From positions 164,173,311 through 164,237,310 of the forward strand of contig OZ038378.1 of assembly GCA_964036045.1 (NCBI GenBank): a stretch of 64,000 nucleotides of DNA, given 5' to 3'. The DNA is from Eutreptiella sp. 'Long Island Sound 2002'. Taxonomy: Eukaryota; Euglenozoa; Euglenophyceae; Eutreptiales; Eutreptiaceae. Every line of letters begins with the position of its first letter. Positions within the stretch are counted from its first letter, which is position 1. This document shows, one piece after another, positions 22,101-32,093 of this stretch. Below the pieces are notes generated by a model that saw nothing but the letters and a program-made list of their open reading frames with translations, made no database searches and was not told the origin of the DNA. The position numbers and the translations under genes were made by a program.

Positions 22101-23146
22101 GGGCGGGGCGGGCTGCGGCCAAGTCCTAGAGTTCCTGTTCGGCGACCACGTCGGGGGACAGGGCCTCGAGCCAGGTGTGGGCGAGAGAGACTTGGCCGGC
22201 GGTGCCGCCCCAGTTGTGCGTGAGGAAGGTGAGGGCTGTGTCGCGGAGGGGGGTGGACGCCTGGTCGCGGGGGTCGGGGAGGGAGAGGACGAAGGCGGGG
22301 GTCGGCTGGAGGAGGCGGTCCGGCGGGGGGGCGCAGGGGGTGGCCCAGGGGATGGCCGAGACGGGGACCGCTCTGGGTAGTAGCATGCTTTGGAAGCCCA
22401 CCACACAGCGGGCGGCGGTGTCCCGAGTGCACACGGGCGGGGCCTTGTGGGGGGAGGTGCAGAAGAAGTGAGGCCAGTAGTCGGTTGGGGATGTGGGGAG
22501 GTCGACGAAGGCGGTGTGAGGCCTGGGGCGTCCACAGTCGGGGCATGCGGAGGAGGCGACGAGCGGGGCGTCGGGGAGAGCAGGGTGTAGCGTCCACGCT
22601 GAGGTCGGGCCTGACGAGCGAGTGTACGCTGGGGACGGGGGGAGGGGGACTGACGGCAAGTGGGCTGTGTCCCAGAAGGCGGTCCACTTGGCGTCCACGT
22701 GCAGGGGTAGGGTGATCCAGAAGGAGGGGTCGTGGCGCTGGCGGGGGAAGGAGGCGAGCCAACCGCTCACTGTGGGGAGGGCGGAGGCGAGGAGCGAGGG
22801 GGGTAGCGACGTGGAGACCTGGGCGGCGTGCAGGAGGTTTGGGAGGGTGCTGAAGGGGGAGGAGGTCAGCAGAGTGCGTGCACTCTGGGCAGCGCGTGAG
22901 GGCCGGGCGCCGCAGCGTGCCGCAGTGAAGGCATATACGGGGGGCGGGGGCGGGTGGTGGAGTGGGTGCGCGGGGGGGAGTCTCTCGGGTGTAGGGTTGG
23001 GGATGGGGCTCCGGGCCGGGAAGGAGGTCCGCTCCGGCGCGGTAGGCGTCGGGTGGGCGGGGGTAACGGGAGGTGAGGAAGGTTGCCCAGGCCAGGGCCG
23101 GGAGGTCGGGAGCACTGGAGGCAGGGAGAGTGTCCGGTAGGGCGAG
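19103..23146 (-). pseudogene. LINE ORF2 (E7): zinc ribbon, EEP, RT N-terminus, partial RNase H, CCHC
   Basis: Read in the ORF1 frame after the TGA. Zinc ribbon ICLHCGTLRRPALTRCPEC (~22,935). EEP nuclease: THNWGG, catalytic-Glu motif DVVAEQEL, LCVLLGDLN (~21,815) and TAIDHIFATG (~21,660), with SHAMV in place of the usual SDH. The RT N-terminal region has a KPTKPLPRHL...FRPVDVES block and FAYRPGHS (~20,555). There a deletion removes the palm (no F/YADD box exists) and thumb. It resumes in RNase H with DAEWIAK, FASDST and NAEADALARRG. The C-terminus has a zinc knuckle CPFCHRPYPDSAAHLQYHC (~19,915) and ends VWDSQ-TGA at 19,103. Two TAG codons and two indels break the frame. Function when intact: nicking of the target and reverse transcription of the element RNA. 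Confidence 0.8.
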
Positions 23147-25243
23147 TCAGTTGTGTCTGCGGGCGCTGGGGAACATGGCGCCGCGGACTGCCCTGCCTGA
23201 CGTGGGGGCCGAGGGCGTTGTGCGGCCATGGTGCCTCGGGGAGCCTCGGGGGGTGGAACGGGGGCGTGATTGCTAGCGGCTGCGTTTGGCAGGACGGGGC
23301 TGAGGGTCGCCCGGGACGGGCGGGCGCTGGGAGGGGGGGGTGTTGAGTGTGGCGGCGGGGGCGTGCCAGGGTTGTCCATCGTCTCGCCTGCCTTGGACCG
23401 TAAGGGACCAGCCCTCGTCGTGCTGGATGACGCGTGCGGGCAGAGAGGCGAAGAGGGAGGCGTGTAGGGCGGGGGTGATGGAGGCGAACGCGTGCCCGCG
23501 GCGGGCGTCGGCGTCCGTGACGTACACGAGGGTCCGCAGGTTGTGGGTGAGGGTGACCGCCATGGAGGTGTGTGGGCCTAGGCGGAGGCCTGAGACGCGG
23601 ACGATGCCGGATGTGGCCGGCGAGGAGCCGACGGGGGCGAAGGTGGGGACCGAGGAGGCGGGGGTGGCGCTGGTGGCGGATGGCGCGGGGGCGCCTGGGA
23701 GGGGGGGCTGGCCGAGGAGGGGAGGGGCGGAGAGTGGCGCGAGCGGGGCGGCGGTGCCCGGGGCCTGCAAGGAGGGCGCTGGTGGAGCGGAGGAGCCGAG
23801 GCGGAACCAGTCCAGGTCCGCCGTGGAGCGGGGGGGGAGGGCAGTTTTGGTGTAGGAGATGAGCTCCTGGAACTGGGCCGGGGTGGAAAGACGGCCGCAC
23901 AGCCGTGCGATGGCTGCGCGGAGGGTGTCGGCGGAGGAGACGTGCTAGAGGTCCTGGTAGGCCTCTATGGGGAAGGAGGGGGCGCTGGCGATGGTGAAGG
24001 CCGCCGTCAGCCAGGGGGTGTCGGCATGGGCCCGAGCGGCTGCGATGAGGGGCTGGATGGCCTGGAGTGCAGGCAGGGAGGCTGCGGAGGAGGCGGCGGC
24101 TCCGTACCGCTGGGAGACCGGGGTGAGGAGCTTGTTGAGGTGGAGGCGGAGGGTGGGCTTGTGGAGGTCGGGGCAGGAGTGCCAGGCACCCTTGGCGGCG
24201 AGTACCAAGCTGGCAGTGGACGTGGAGACCGAGAGGTGCTGCACGGTCCCTGGGGGCAGGTGGCAGTTCTTGCCCATGGCCACAATGCACATGGCCGTGT
24301 GGTGGGCGTCGGCCTCGGGGACGGAGGAGAGGCCGTCGAGCAAGGACAGCGTGTCCTGGGAGCTCGGGGCTGGGCCAACCTGGAAGAGTGTCTCCCAGTT
24401 TGACGGGGGTGGTGCGGCCGGCTGCGGTGGTTGGGGACGGGGGGGAAGCAGGGACAAGGGCTGTGGAGCGTTGGGGGGAGCGGGGGCGGCGGCGGGGGCG
24501 GGGACACCGGGGTCCGCTGGAGGGCCATCCGCCTGCGGGTGCGCGCGGCAGGCGGCTGCGGTGATGGCGGTGGAGATGTTGGGGGTGCGAATTGAACCAT
24601 CATCCTTCCGATGGTTCAACTCGGTGTACCACCGTTGGGCGGACAGGGGGCAAGGGGCGGGGACGCGGACGTGGGGGCTGGCGGGGTCGAAGAAGCAGCT
24701 GAGGGGGGGGCACCCCAGCCGGGAGCCGGTCTGCTTGGCCGCCCAGGTCGCTAGCCAGTGGAGAAGGGCGACCCGGGCGACCTTGGGCTTGATGGCCTCC
24801 TCGAAGGCCAGGAGGTCCAGGAGGCGGCGGAAGGGGATGGAGGGGGGGAGGTCGGGGGAGAAGGGGGAAATGTGGGCGAGGGCGGCCGAGGCGAGAGTGG
24901 CCTGGTCGAGGGTGGAGGCCCGGGCGCCCCAGTCGATGAGGGCGCTCATGCAGGAGGCGTAGGGGAGCCACGAGGCGTCGTGGTGTGTGGTGAGGAGGGA
25001 GATCTCGTTCTCGGTGAGCTGCTCGGTGAAGGCGAACCACCAGAGGAGGGGGCTGGCTTCGATGGAGGAGCCGGCGAGGGGGATGGAGAGGACGTCCACA
25101 TTCGCCGGCATGTGGCGCGCGGAGGCTAGCAGGCGTGGGGGTTGCTGTGAGTCCAGGGCGATGGACAGGAGGGGCCAGGCGTCGGCCGCTGTCAACTGTT
25201 CGCGCTGGAGGTCGGGGGACAGAGCTGAGAATGGGTGTGCCAT
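23147..25243 (-). pseudogene. LINE ORF1 (E7), 698 codons with one premature TAG
   Basis: The start ATG at 25,243 has an excellent context (GGCACCATGG), conserved in E5 at 35,363. The predicted protein has a helical N-terminus (SPDLQREQLTAADAWPLLS), a long Pro/Ala-rich middle, then a globular-looking part (VQHLSVSTSTASLVLAAKG) and a basic C-terminus ending SARRHN. No CCHC knuckle, RRM or esterase motif was recognised, so its role as the gag-like RNA-binding protein is inferred from position only. A TAG at 23,947-23,945 cuts it at 432 residues; E8 has Gln at that codon. The 3' end is TGA followed by CTC, with ORF2 continuing in the same frame. Confidence 0.75.
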
Positions 25244-25387
25244 GGTGCCTGTGGGGAGCGGAGCAAGGGAGGGTCCGACACACGGCGTGCCGGGGGGTGG
25301 GAGGACCGTCGACGGTTGTGGGCGCCGGTCATGGCGTGGGGTGGGGGTGGGAGGGGTTGGTCGGGGTGGGCGGGCGGGAGGAAGGAA

Positions 25388-25738
25388 TAAGCCGAGGCAA
25401 GCGCTCAGGGCCCGGAGGCTCCGGCATGCAGAGCGAACAGTGCTACCGGCAGTGGCGCAAAGTAAGAAAGGGTGGGGGGGGCTGGTGGGCCAAGCGTGGG
25501 TGGGGGCCGTCGCTGGGCGTGGCGGTCGTCGCGAGGTGGTACCGGGCGTGGGTGGCCGCTGGGTGTGGCGTCAGGCGGGTGGGAGGGCGGTGGGAGGCCT
25601 GTGCCGGGGGCGGGTGTCGGGGGTGGGGTGGGGCGGGCTGGTGGGGGGCAGAAAAAGCCGAGGCAAGCGCTCGAGGCCCGTAGGCTCCGGCATGCAGAGC
25701 GAACAGTGCTACCGGCGGTGGCGCAAAGTAAGAAGGGG
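25388..25738 (-). promoter_or_regulatory. Duplicated 5' UTR monomer upstream of ORF1 (E7)
   Basis: An ~85-bp block (GCATGCAGAGCGAACAGTGC on the + strand) occurs at about 25,388-25,475 and again at 25,651-25,738, period ~263 bp; E5 has it once (~35,517-35,590). It lies 150-500 bp upstream of the ORF1 start on the minus strand. By analogy with the tandem 5' UTR monomers that act as promoters in mouse L1, it may hold the internal promoter; this is inference. Confidence 0.45.
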
Positions 25739-26571
25739 GGGGGGGGCTGGTGGGCCCGGCGTGGGCGGGGGCTGTTGCTGGGTGTGGCGTACGTCGCGCG
25801 GTGGTGACGGTCGGGGGCGAGGGATGGGGGGTGCGTCTGGTGAGGGGAGGGGTGTCTGGTGCGGCGTGTCGGGGGTGTAGGGTGTGGGAGCTGGACTGTC
25901 TGCGGTCCAGAGCTGGGCTCTGGGGGGGGGTTGGTGTGTGGCGGTGGTGGGTGAGTCCTGCTACCGGAGTCCTACTCCGAGGAAGTGATGAGGGCGTAGA
26001 CTGCATGGGGACTGAGGCCGGAGAGCTTGGGGCTGGGGCACGGGGCGCTGGCGGCGGGTTATCCCCGGCTGGGATGGCCGGGGTGCCCTGGGGTCCCGTG
26101 GGGGCGGAGGCTCCCCACGTCGGTCGGGTGCGAAACCACGACCTGTGTTTCCGTCACCGAAGTTCTTAGGTTTCTACCCCAGGAACTTACCCGCCGCGGG
26201 GACTGTGGGCCGGGACGGCCAAGGGGGATGATTATGAAGAGGAAGTGGGGGGCCAGGATGAGCCTGGCGGTCGGCACCTTCCCTCGGCCTGGGAGAGGCC
26301 GATGCCCGGGGCTATTACCTCCCTCCTGTGGCCGTGGTGTGGTGGTGGGTGGTGGTGTGGTACCCCCCAACGGGTGTCTGTGCCCGGTGCCGTTGGTACA
26401 GACCCCCGTTGGGGGCGGGTACGAAGCGCCCGGTCGCCTCGCCCCCCCTGCACAACAGCCCGCCAGGCGCTGCTAAGCCTCTAGCGCCAGCTGGTGTGGG
26501 GGGGGGCGCTTGGGGCAGTGCGGGGCCCCTCCGCACTCCTGGCGGCCCGCACTGCCTGTATAACGTAACAA

Positions 26572-26614
26572 GGGCGACGCGGGCTCGAACCGCATGTGCG
26601 GGCCGCGCCGCCCC
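26572..26614 (-). promoter_or_regulatory. Conserved 5' UTR hairpin with T-arm-like GGTTCGAGCCC (E7)
   Basis: Minus strand: GGGCGGCGCGG pairs with CCGCGTCGCCC around a loop containing GCGGTTCGAGCC. The same hairpin is in E5 (36,333-36,376) and E1 (45,201-45,241), with differing stem bases that keep most of the pairing. GGTTCGAGCCC matches a Pol III box B closely, but no box A is evident. Confidence 0.5.
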
Positions 26615-27932
26615 AGCCGGGGTGGGGGACACGGGGGGGGACTGGGTTCCGTGTCAGGTGGGACCGCTCACCGGCTGGTCCCACCACCCTCCACGTTGGA
26701 GTAACAGCGTAGGGGTTCTTGGGGCCTCACCCAGGGTTCTTGGGGCCCCGCCCAGGGTTCTGGGGGCCCCACCCAGGGGCCGTCGGCCCCCTTCGTTCGG
26801 TCACTGTGAGCGAGGCATGGGTGGTGGGGAGGGACAAAGGCCACTCGCGGCCATGACGCATGATGCGCAGGGAGGGAGGTATGACTCATGCAACGCCATG
26901 ATGCATGCAGCAGGGGGAAGGGGGGGCAAGGCCTGGACCCCCACCGCGTATAGGGGGACCCCTTGTCAGCCAGGCGTCCGCCCGTCGGCGGCTGCGGTAG
27001 CCCACCTCGGTGGCGACGGCAACCTGAGAAGAAGGAGAGGGGGTGTGGAGGGGAGGCGGGGGCATGGTGTGTACGCGGGGTGGGGGGGGGTTGTGGGCTG
27101 GTGGGTGGGCGCGCGCGCGAGGGGGTGGGGTCGCGGTGAGGTCCGCCGCGAACGCCACCGTTCGGCTGACCGGGGGAGAGGGGCGGCCGGGGCTGGCCAA
27201 AGTCGGCCAGGGAGCCCGGGGCGCCCGCGGTGTCGGGGGGGCCGCGGTCAGCGGTGGGGCCCGCACCCCGCTCGGCGGGGACGAATCCCGCCGAGCATCA
27301 TCCACGGGGGCGAATCCTGGTGGAGGCGGGGGGGAGCGCCACGCCGTCCCCTCGCGGCCGAACCGGACCAGGACGGGCCTCGCCGGATGGATACCGGGGG
27401 GGCGGGCGGGGCTGGGCACCGGGGCTCCGGGGCCCGGGTCCCTGGTGGTTGTGGGCCGGCGCGGGGGAGACCGGGCCGGCCTCTGGCTTGCGGCTGGTGA
27501 GGGGGGGCGTGGAAGGGCCGGGCGGGCTCGGGGGCGAACCCCGAGAGGCCCTCGGGGGCTGGGCGAGGGCTCCCGAGGGCGGCCGTTCCTTGGGAGGGGG
27601 GGGAGGGGTGGCTCCCTGCCCGGGGAACGACGGGGGCCCCTCTTGAGCGAGGGGGGGGAGTGGGCGTGTATTGCCCGGTGTAGGGCCATGTCTATTCATG
27701 GCCGCGCGGCATGGGACTATATCCCCAACCCTCCGCGCCGGAGTCCCTTTGTGGGGGGGTCGTGTGTGTGGGGGGGGGGGGGTTGGCGGTTGTTGTGTGC
27801 ACCCTCCCTTGTGGGGGGGGTTGCCGGTGGGAGCCTCGACCGGCATGGCCGTAAAAACCCGGTGGCGTCCCCTGGGCTCGTGGGCCCCTTCGAGGAAGAA
27901 CCTCGGATTCGCCGGGGGGGACTCCGCTATAA

Positions 27933-28080
27933 TATGGTATGGTATGGTATGGTATAGTATGGTATGGTATGGTATGGTATGGTATGGTATGGTATGGTAT
28001 GGTATGGTATGGTATGGTATGGTATGGTATGGTATGGTATGGTATGGTATGGTATGGTATGGTATGGTATGGTATGGTAT
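27933..28080. repeat. (TATGG)n satellite tract T3, ~30 copies
   Basis: Near-perfect pentamers with one TATAG variant near 27,951. It lies between the E7 5' end and the second copy of unit U. Confidence 0.97.
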
Positions 28081-28533
28081 GAAGGCTGAAGTGCCTGGGG
28101 AAGTGGATCGCTCCGGTGCCGTAGGACCGCCGACCCTAGCCAGGATGGCCAGGGTGTCCGCAAGGCCGTCACCGAAGTTCTTAGGCCAATGTGCAGACGT
28201 CCTGCGTGCTGGGAGTTGCAAATGGCTAGGGCCCGTGGAGGTGTAAGTACTTTTGGGTGTGCTGGTGGGTGGATTTACCCAAAAGAAGAGCCCCATCCAT
28301 GGTGGCAGGATGGAATGGGCTCCTTCTGGGGGGTTTGGGGCTGTTACCCGGTCTAGCGCCCTTCTCTGCTGCGGGTCGCGGGGGTTGGTGGCCGGAGATA
28401 ATGGCCTGATACCTGAAATTTGTTGAGAATTTTACCGGGAGTGGGGGTGGCACATGCCGAATACTGAGGACTGTACGGTATGGTACAGTACAATATGGTG
28501 TGGTGCGTTGCGGTGCGGCACAGTACGGTACAG
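28081..28533. repeat. Satellite-edge unit U, copy 2
   Basis: Second copy of 13,271-13,723, including the same 12 degenerate pentamers (28,474-28,533) in the same order. It is flanked by satellite on both sides, so it marks the junction of a segmental tandem duplication of about 14.8 kb inside the array. Confidence 0.85.
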
Positions 28534-28552
28534 TATGGTATGGTATGGTATG
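28534..28552. repeat. (TATGG)n satellite tract T4, ~4 copies
   Basis: Very short tract between the degenerate edge and the E6 3' tail; the matching tract T1 beside copy 1 of U has ~65 copies. Confidence 0.95.
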
Positions 28553-28990
28553 TTGTTGTTGTTGTTGTTGTGAGGGCACCCAGCACGTGCCGGCGGGAGA
28601 AATTGCCAGACACGCTCTCCCTGGGCAGGGCGCAAGGGAGCAGTCGGCCGGCGTCACGCTGGCCGGGCGTGTGCCGACGACGACCGAGGGGGGGGGGGGG
28701 GGGGGCGCCGTGGTGTGGAGGGGGGGGGTGCGCGCGCACGGAGGAGGGAGGAGCCACCTGTGTGTGTTACCCTGGAGCCCTTCCCCGCTGCGGGGGGGAG
28801 GGTGACCCGACCTGTGCGAGACGGAGGCGGGGTGGGGGGGCTGGCTGGAGGGACCACCTGTTTGGGGACCTGCGGGGCCCCGATTCCCCTTGCTTCCGGC
28901 CGCCGCTCCCCCACGACAGGGGAGGGGGCACTCTGCCTGCGTGCCCCTGAACCGCACGAGCGCGGGCGTGGAGGGGCGCTGCCTGATTCC

Positions 28991-29486
28991 TGTGGGGCCT
29001 GCACAGCACAGCTGGTGCGGCTCTGGCGTGCGGGGGTCCGTGTGGGGCCTGCACAGCACAGCTGGTGCGGCCCTGGCGTGCAGGGGTTCCTGTGGGGCCT
29101 GCACAGCACTGCTGGTGCGGCCCTGGCGTGCGGGGGTCCCTGTGGGGCCTGCACAGCACAGCTGGTGCGGCCCTGGCGTGCAGTGGTTCCTGTGGGGCCT
29201 GAACAGCACAGCTGGTGCGGCCCTGGCGTGCGGGGGTCCCTGTGGGGCCTGCACAGCACAGCTGGTGCGGCCCTGGCGTGCAGGGGTTCCGGTGGGGCCC
29301 GAACGGCACAGCTGGTGCGGCCCTGGCGTGCGGGGGTTCCTGTGGGGCTTGCACAGCACAGCTGGTGCGGCCCTGACGTGCGGGGGTTCCTGTGGGGCCT
29401 GCACAGCACAGCTGGTGCGGCCCTGGCGTGCTGTCCGCTTCCCGTGGGGCCGGCACAGCACACCTGGTGCGGCCCCGGCGCGTGGG
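28991..29486. repeat. 50-bp minisatellite M1 (~10 units) in E6
   Basis: Unit of the type TGTGGGGCCTGCACAGCACA plus GCTGGTGCGGCCCTGGCGTG and CGGGGGTTCC. Since 50 is not a multiple of three, all frames stay open and produce false 150-bp protein repeats. Confidence 0.95.
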
Positions 29487-29879
29487 GGCAGGAAGCGAGA
29501 GGCGTGGGCCCCCGCCCAGGGTTCTGAGGTCCCCTCCCAGGGACCTTTGGTCCCCCCTGAACGTCTCCTGTGAACGAGGCAGGGGCTGGGGTGGGGGCAC
29601 GGGGGGGAGGCGGTGCACGGAGGGGAGGAGGATGACTCATGCCATGTGAGGCCGCACTGGGCCGGTGCAGGGGGGCGAGAGGGAGGAGCAAGGCCTGGGA
29701 CCCCTGCCGGTAGTGGGGGGGCCGGACGATGATCTGGAGCCATGCTGGCTGTGACCACAGTGGCCTGCTTCCGTTGCCACGGGTTACCTGTTGGGAGCGA
29801 AGGAAGGGACAGGGGAGGGGGAGAGGGAGGAGGGGGCAGGGGAGGGGGGGGCAGGCGGGGGTGAGGGGGGCTGTGTGTG

Positions 29880-30697
29880 GGGGTTGGCGAGCGTGCGCGG
29901 GGGTGGGGGTGCGGTGAGCTCAGCCGCTGAGCGTCACCGTGTGTCTACCGGGGCGGAGGAGCGGCCGGGGCTGGCCAAAGTCGGTCGGGGAGCCCGGGGC
30001 GCTCGTGGTGATGGCAGGCCACAGTCAGCGATGGGGCCCGCACCCCGCTCGGTGGGGAGGAATCCCGCCGAGCGTCATCCACGGGGGCGAATCCTAGTGG
30101 AGGCGGGGGGAGCGCCTCGCCGTCCCCTCGCGGCCGAACCGGACCGGGACGGGCCCCGCCGGATGGATACCGGGGGGGCGGAAGGGGCTGGGCACCGGGG
30201 CTCTGGGGCCCGGGTCCCGGGAGTTCGCGGGCCGGCGCGGGGAGACCGGGCGGGCCCTAGGGCTGCGGCTGGTGAGGGGGGGGCGTGGGAGGGCCGGGCT
30301 GGCTCGGGGGCGAACCCCGAGAGGCCCTCGGGGGCTGGGCGAGGGCCCCCGAGGGCGGCCGTTCCCTGGGGGGGGGGGGGGTGCTCCCTGCCCGGGGGAC
30401 GACGGGGGCCCCTCTTGTGCGAGGGGGGGGGGGGCGGGCATGTATCGCCCGGTGTAGGGCCATGTCGATTCATGGCCGCGCGGCATGGGACTATATCCCC
30501 AACCCTCCGCGCCGGAGTCCCTTTTTGGGGGGGCTAAGGGGGGGGGGGGGCTGGCGGTTGTCGCGTACCCACCCATGCGGGGGGGGGGTCGCCGGTGGGA
30601 GCTCCGTCCGGCTTGGCCGAAAAAACCCGGTGGCGTCCCCTGGGCCCGTGGGCCCCTTCGAGGAAGAACCTCGGATTCGCCGGGGGGGACTCCGCTA
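29880..30697 (-). other. 5' UTR of E6, also typical of E3, E4, E5 and E7
   Basis: This ~820-bp segment recurs at 27,100-27,932, 36,870-37,653, 39,870-40,663, 42,000-42,791, 44,150-44,823 and 45,650-46,434, always ending at the satellite. The best-conserved core (GCCATGTCGATTCATGGCCG then CGGCATGGGACTATATCCCC on the + strand) contains a near-palindrome ATGGCCGCGCGGCAT. It has no conserved open frame; a promoter role is inferred. Confidence 0.6.
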
Positions 30698-30746
30698 TAT
30701 GGTATGGTATGGTATGGTATGGTATGGTATGGTATGGTATGGTATG
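30698..30746. repeat. (TATGG)n satellite tract T5, ~10 copies
   Basis: Perfect pentamers between the E6 5' end and the E5 3' tail. Confidence 0.97.
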
Positions 30747-31389
30747 TTGTTGTTGTTGTTGTTGAGGGCACCCAGCACGTGCCGGCGGGAGAAATTGCCA
30801 GACACGCTCTCCCTGGGCAGGGCGCAAGGGAGCAGTCGGCCGGCGTCACGCTGGCCGGGCGTGTGCCGACGACGACCGAGGGGGGGGGGGGGGGGGGGGG
30901 GCGCCGTGGTGTGGGGGGGGGGGGGCGCGTGTGGAGGAGGGTGGGGTCACCTGAGGACGTCACCCTGGGGCCCTCCCCCGTCTCGCGGGGGGAGAGTTAC
31001 TCGTCCTGTGCGAAGCGGCTGTGGCGGGGGCGGAGGGTGGGGTGGTGACCTTGGGGTGGGGTAGGCACGCCCGGGTCCACGGACAGTCCGCGCCTTGCCG
31101 GAACATCCCGCCGAGGTGGCCGTTCCTCGTGTGAGGCCGTGGCGTGGCCGGGGGCGCTGGCCCGTGCTTCTAGCCTTCTACAGGGGCGAGGGGAGGCCTG
31201 GGAGTTGCGGTCTGCCGGCGCCTAGTCACCTCTGCTGGAGTTGCGTTGTGGCCGCCTCGTCCCCGGTAGTGCGGGCGCGCGCGCGCGTCGGTCATGGGGG
31301 AGGGAGGGCACAAGGGCGGGAGCACAAGAGCACGTACATGGGTTCACTGTCGCTGGCGTGCTGTGTTCGGTTCATGTGATGTTCCCTGG

Positions 31390-32093
31390 TGCCTGTCCCT
31401 GTGCCCTGCGTACGGGAGGCCGCGCGGCACAGCCGGCGGGGGGTCGCAGCCCGGGCCGTGCGCGTGGGTAGCGGCGGGCAGCCGGGTAGGACGTGGCGCC
31501 ATGCGGGTGCGGGGCCCGTGGCGGTCGCGGGGGGTCGCGGGCGGTCCAGCCGGCGGTCGGCAGTGGCCCTGAGCGTCCCACACAGTGGGGTCGGTGGGCG
31601 TGCCGGGGGAGGGCGAGTCCTGCAGGTCTTGCTGCGGAGGGCGGGCGCGCAAGGGCGTCGGCGTGCCCGGTGCGGGCCCCTCTGCGGGCCGAGGGACCTG
31701 CGGTGAGCTGGTTGCGTTGCCTGGGGGCTGAGGCCGGGGCCGGGTGCGTGAGTAGCGGCGAGCGGCCGAGTGGGCGCGGGGGCCTTGGCGGTCGCTGGGA
31801 GGCGCGGGCGGCCCAGCCGGCGGTCGGCAGAGGCTCCAAGGGCCCCACACCGTGGGGCCCGGGGGCGTGCCGGGGGCGAGCGCGCTGTGCAGGCCAAGCT
31901 GCGGGGGGCGCACGGGCAAGGGTGTCGGCGTGCCCGTCGGGGGCCCCCCGAGGGCCGTGGGACCCGCGGCTGGCAGGGAGCGCTGCTCGGGGGCCGAGGC
32001 CGGGGCCGGGCGCGTGGGTAGCGGCGCCCACGGGGTCGAGTGCCCGAGGCGAGCGCGGGGTGGTGCGTGCGGGCCGGCCGGAGGCCGGTGGCC
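31390..32093 (-). repeat. ~270-bp tandem repeats in the LINE 3' region (E5)
   Basis: Three units of the same family as in E8, directly after the ORF2 stop; close to the E8 array in order and sequence. Confidence 0.65.

Larger units (their letters stand above)
17991..27932 (-). mobile_element. LINE copy E7, longest copy (~9.9 kb), decayed
   Basis: Minus-strand order: 5' junction with satellite T3 at 27,932; 5' UTR to 25,244; ORF1 25,243-23,147; TGA; ORF2 to 19,103; 3' UTR repeats; common 3' tail; (CAA)8 at 17,991-18,014 against T2. It has both family ends. Decay: premature TAG in ORF1 (23,947-23,945), two Trp-to-TAG changes at the EEP start (22,128-22,126 and 21,975-21,973), an indel after the zinc ribbon (~22,850), and an internal deletion near 20,545 fusing the RT N-terminus to the middle of RNase H. 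It is one RT-core deletion away from full length. Confidence 0.88.
28553..30697 (-). mobile_element. LINE-derived non-autonomous copy E6 (~2.1 kb)
   Basis: It has the family 5' end at 30,697 (TAGCGGAGTC on the minus strand, against T5), the first ~800 bp of the 5' UTR, a 50-bp minisatellite in place of the coding region, and the common 3' tail with (CAA)6 at 28,553-28,570. No ORF1 or ORF2 sequence. Complete ends without coding capacity suggest mobilisation by the autonomous copies' proteins. Confidence 0.8.

Noticed and set aside
23147-23229. ATG at 23,229 (GGCACCATGG) as start of ORF2 in the +1 frame
   Set aside because: The context is excellent, but the matching frame from 16,891 in E8 stops early and the +1 frame is not the conserved one; zinc ribbon and EEP lie in the ORF1 frame in E8.
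19103-25243. TAG reassigned to a sense codon in this organism
   Set aside because: TAG replaces Gln at one site and Trp at three others between copies, which is decay and not a code change.
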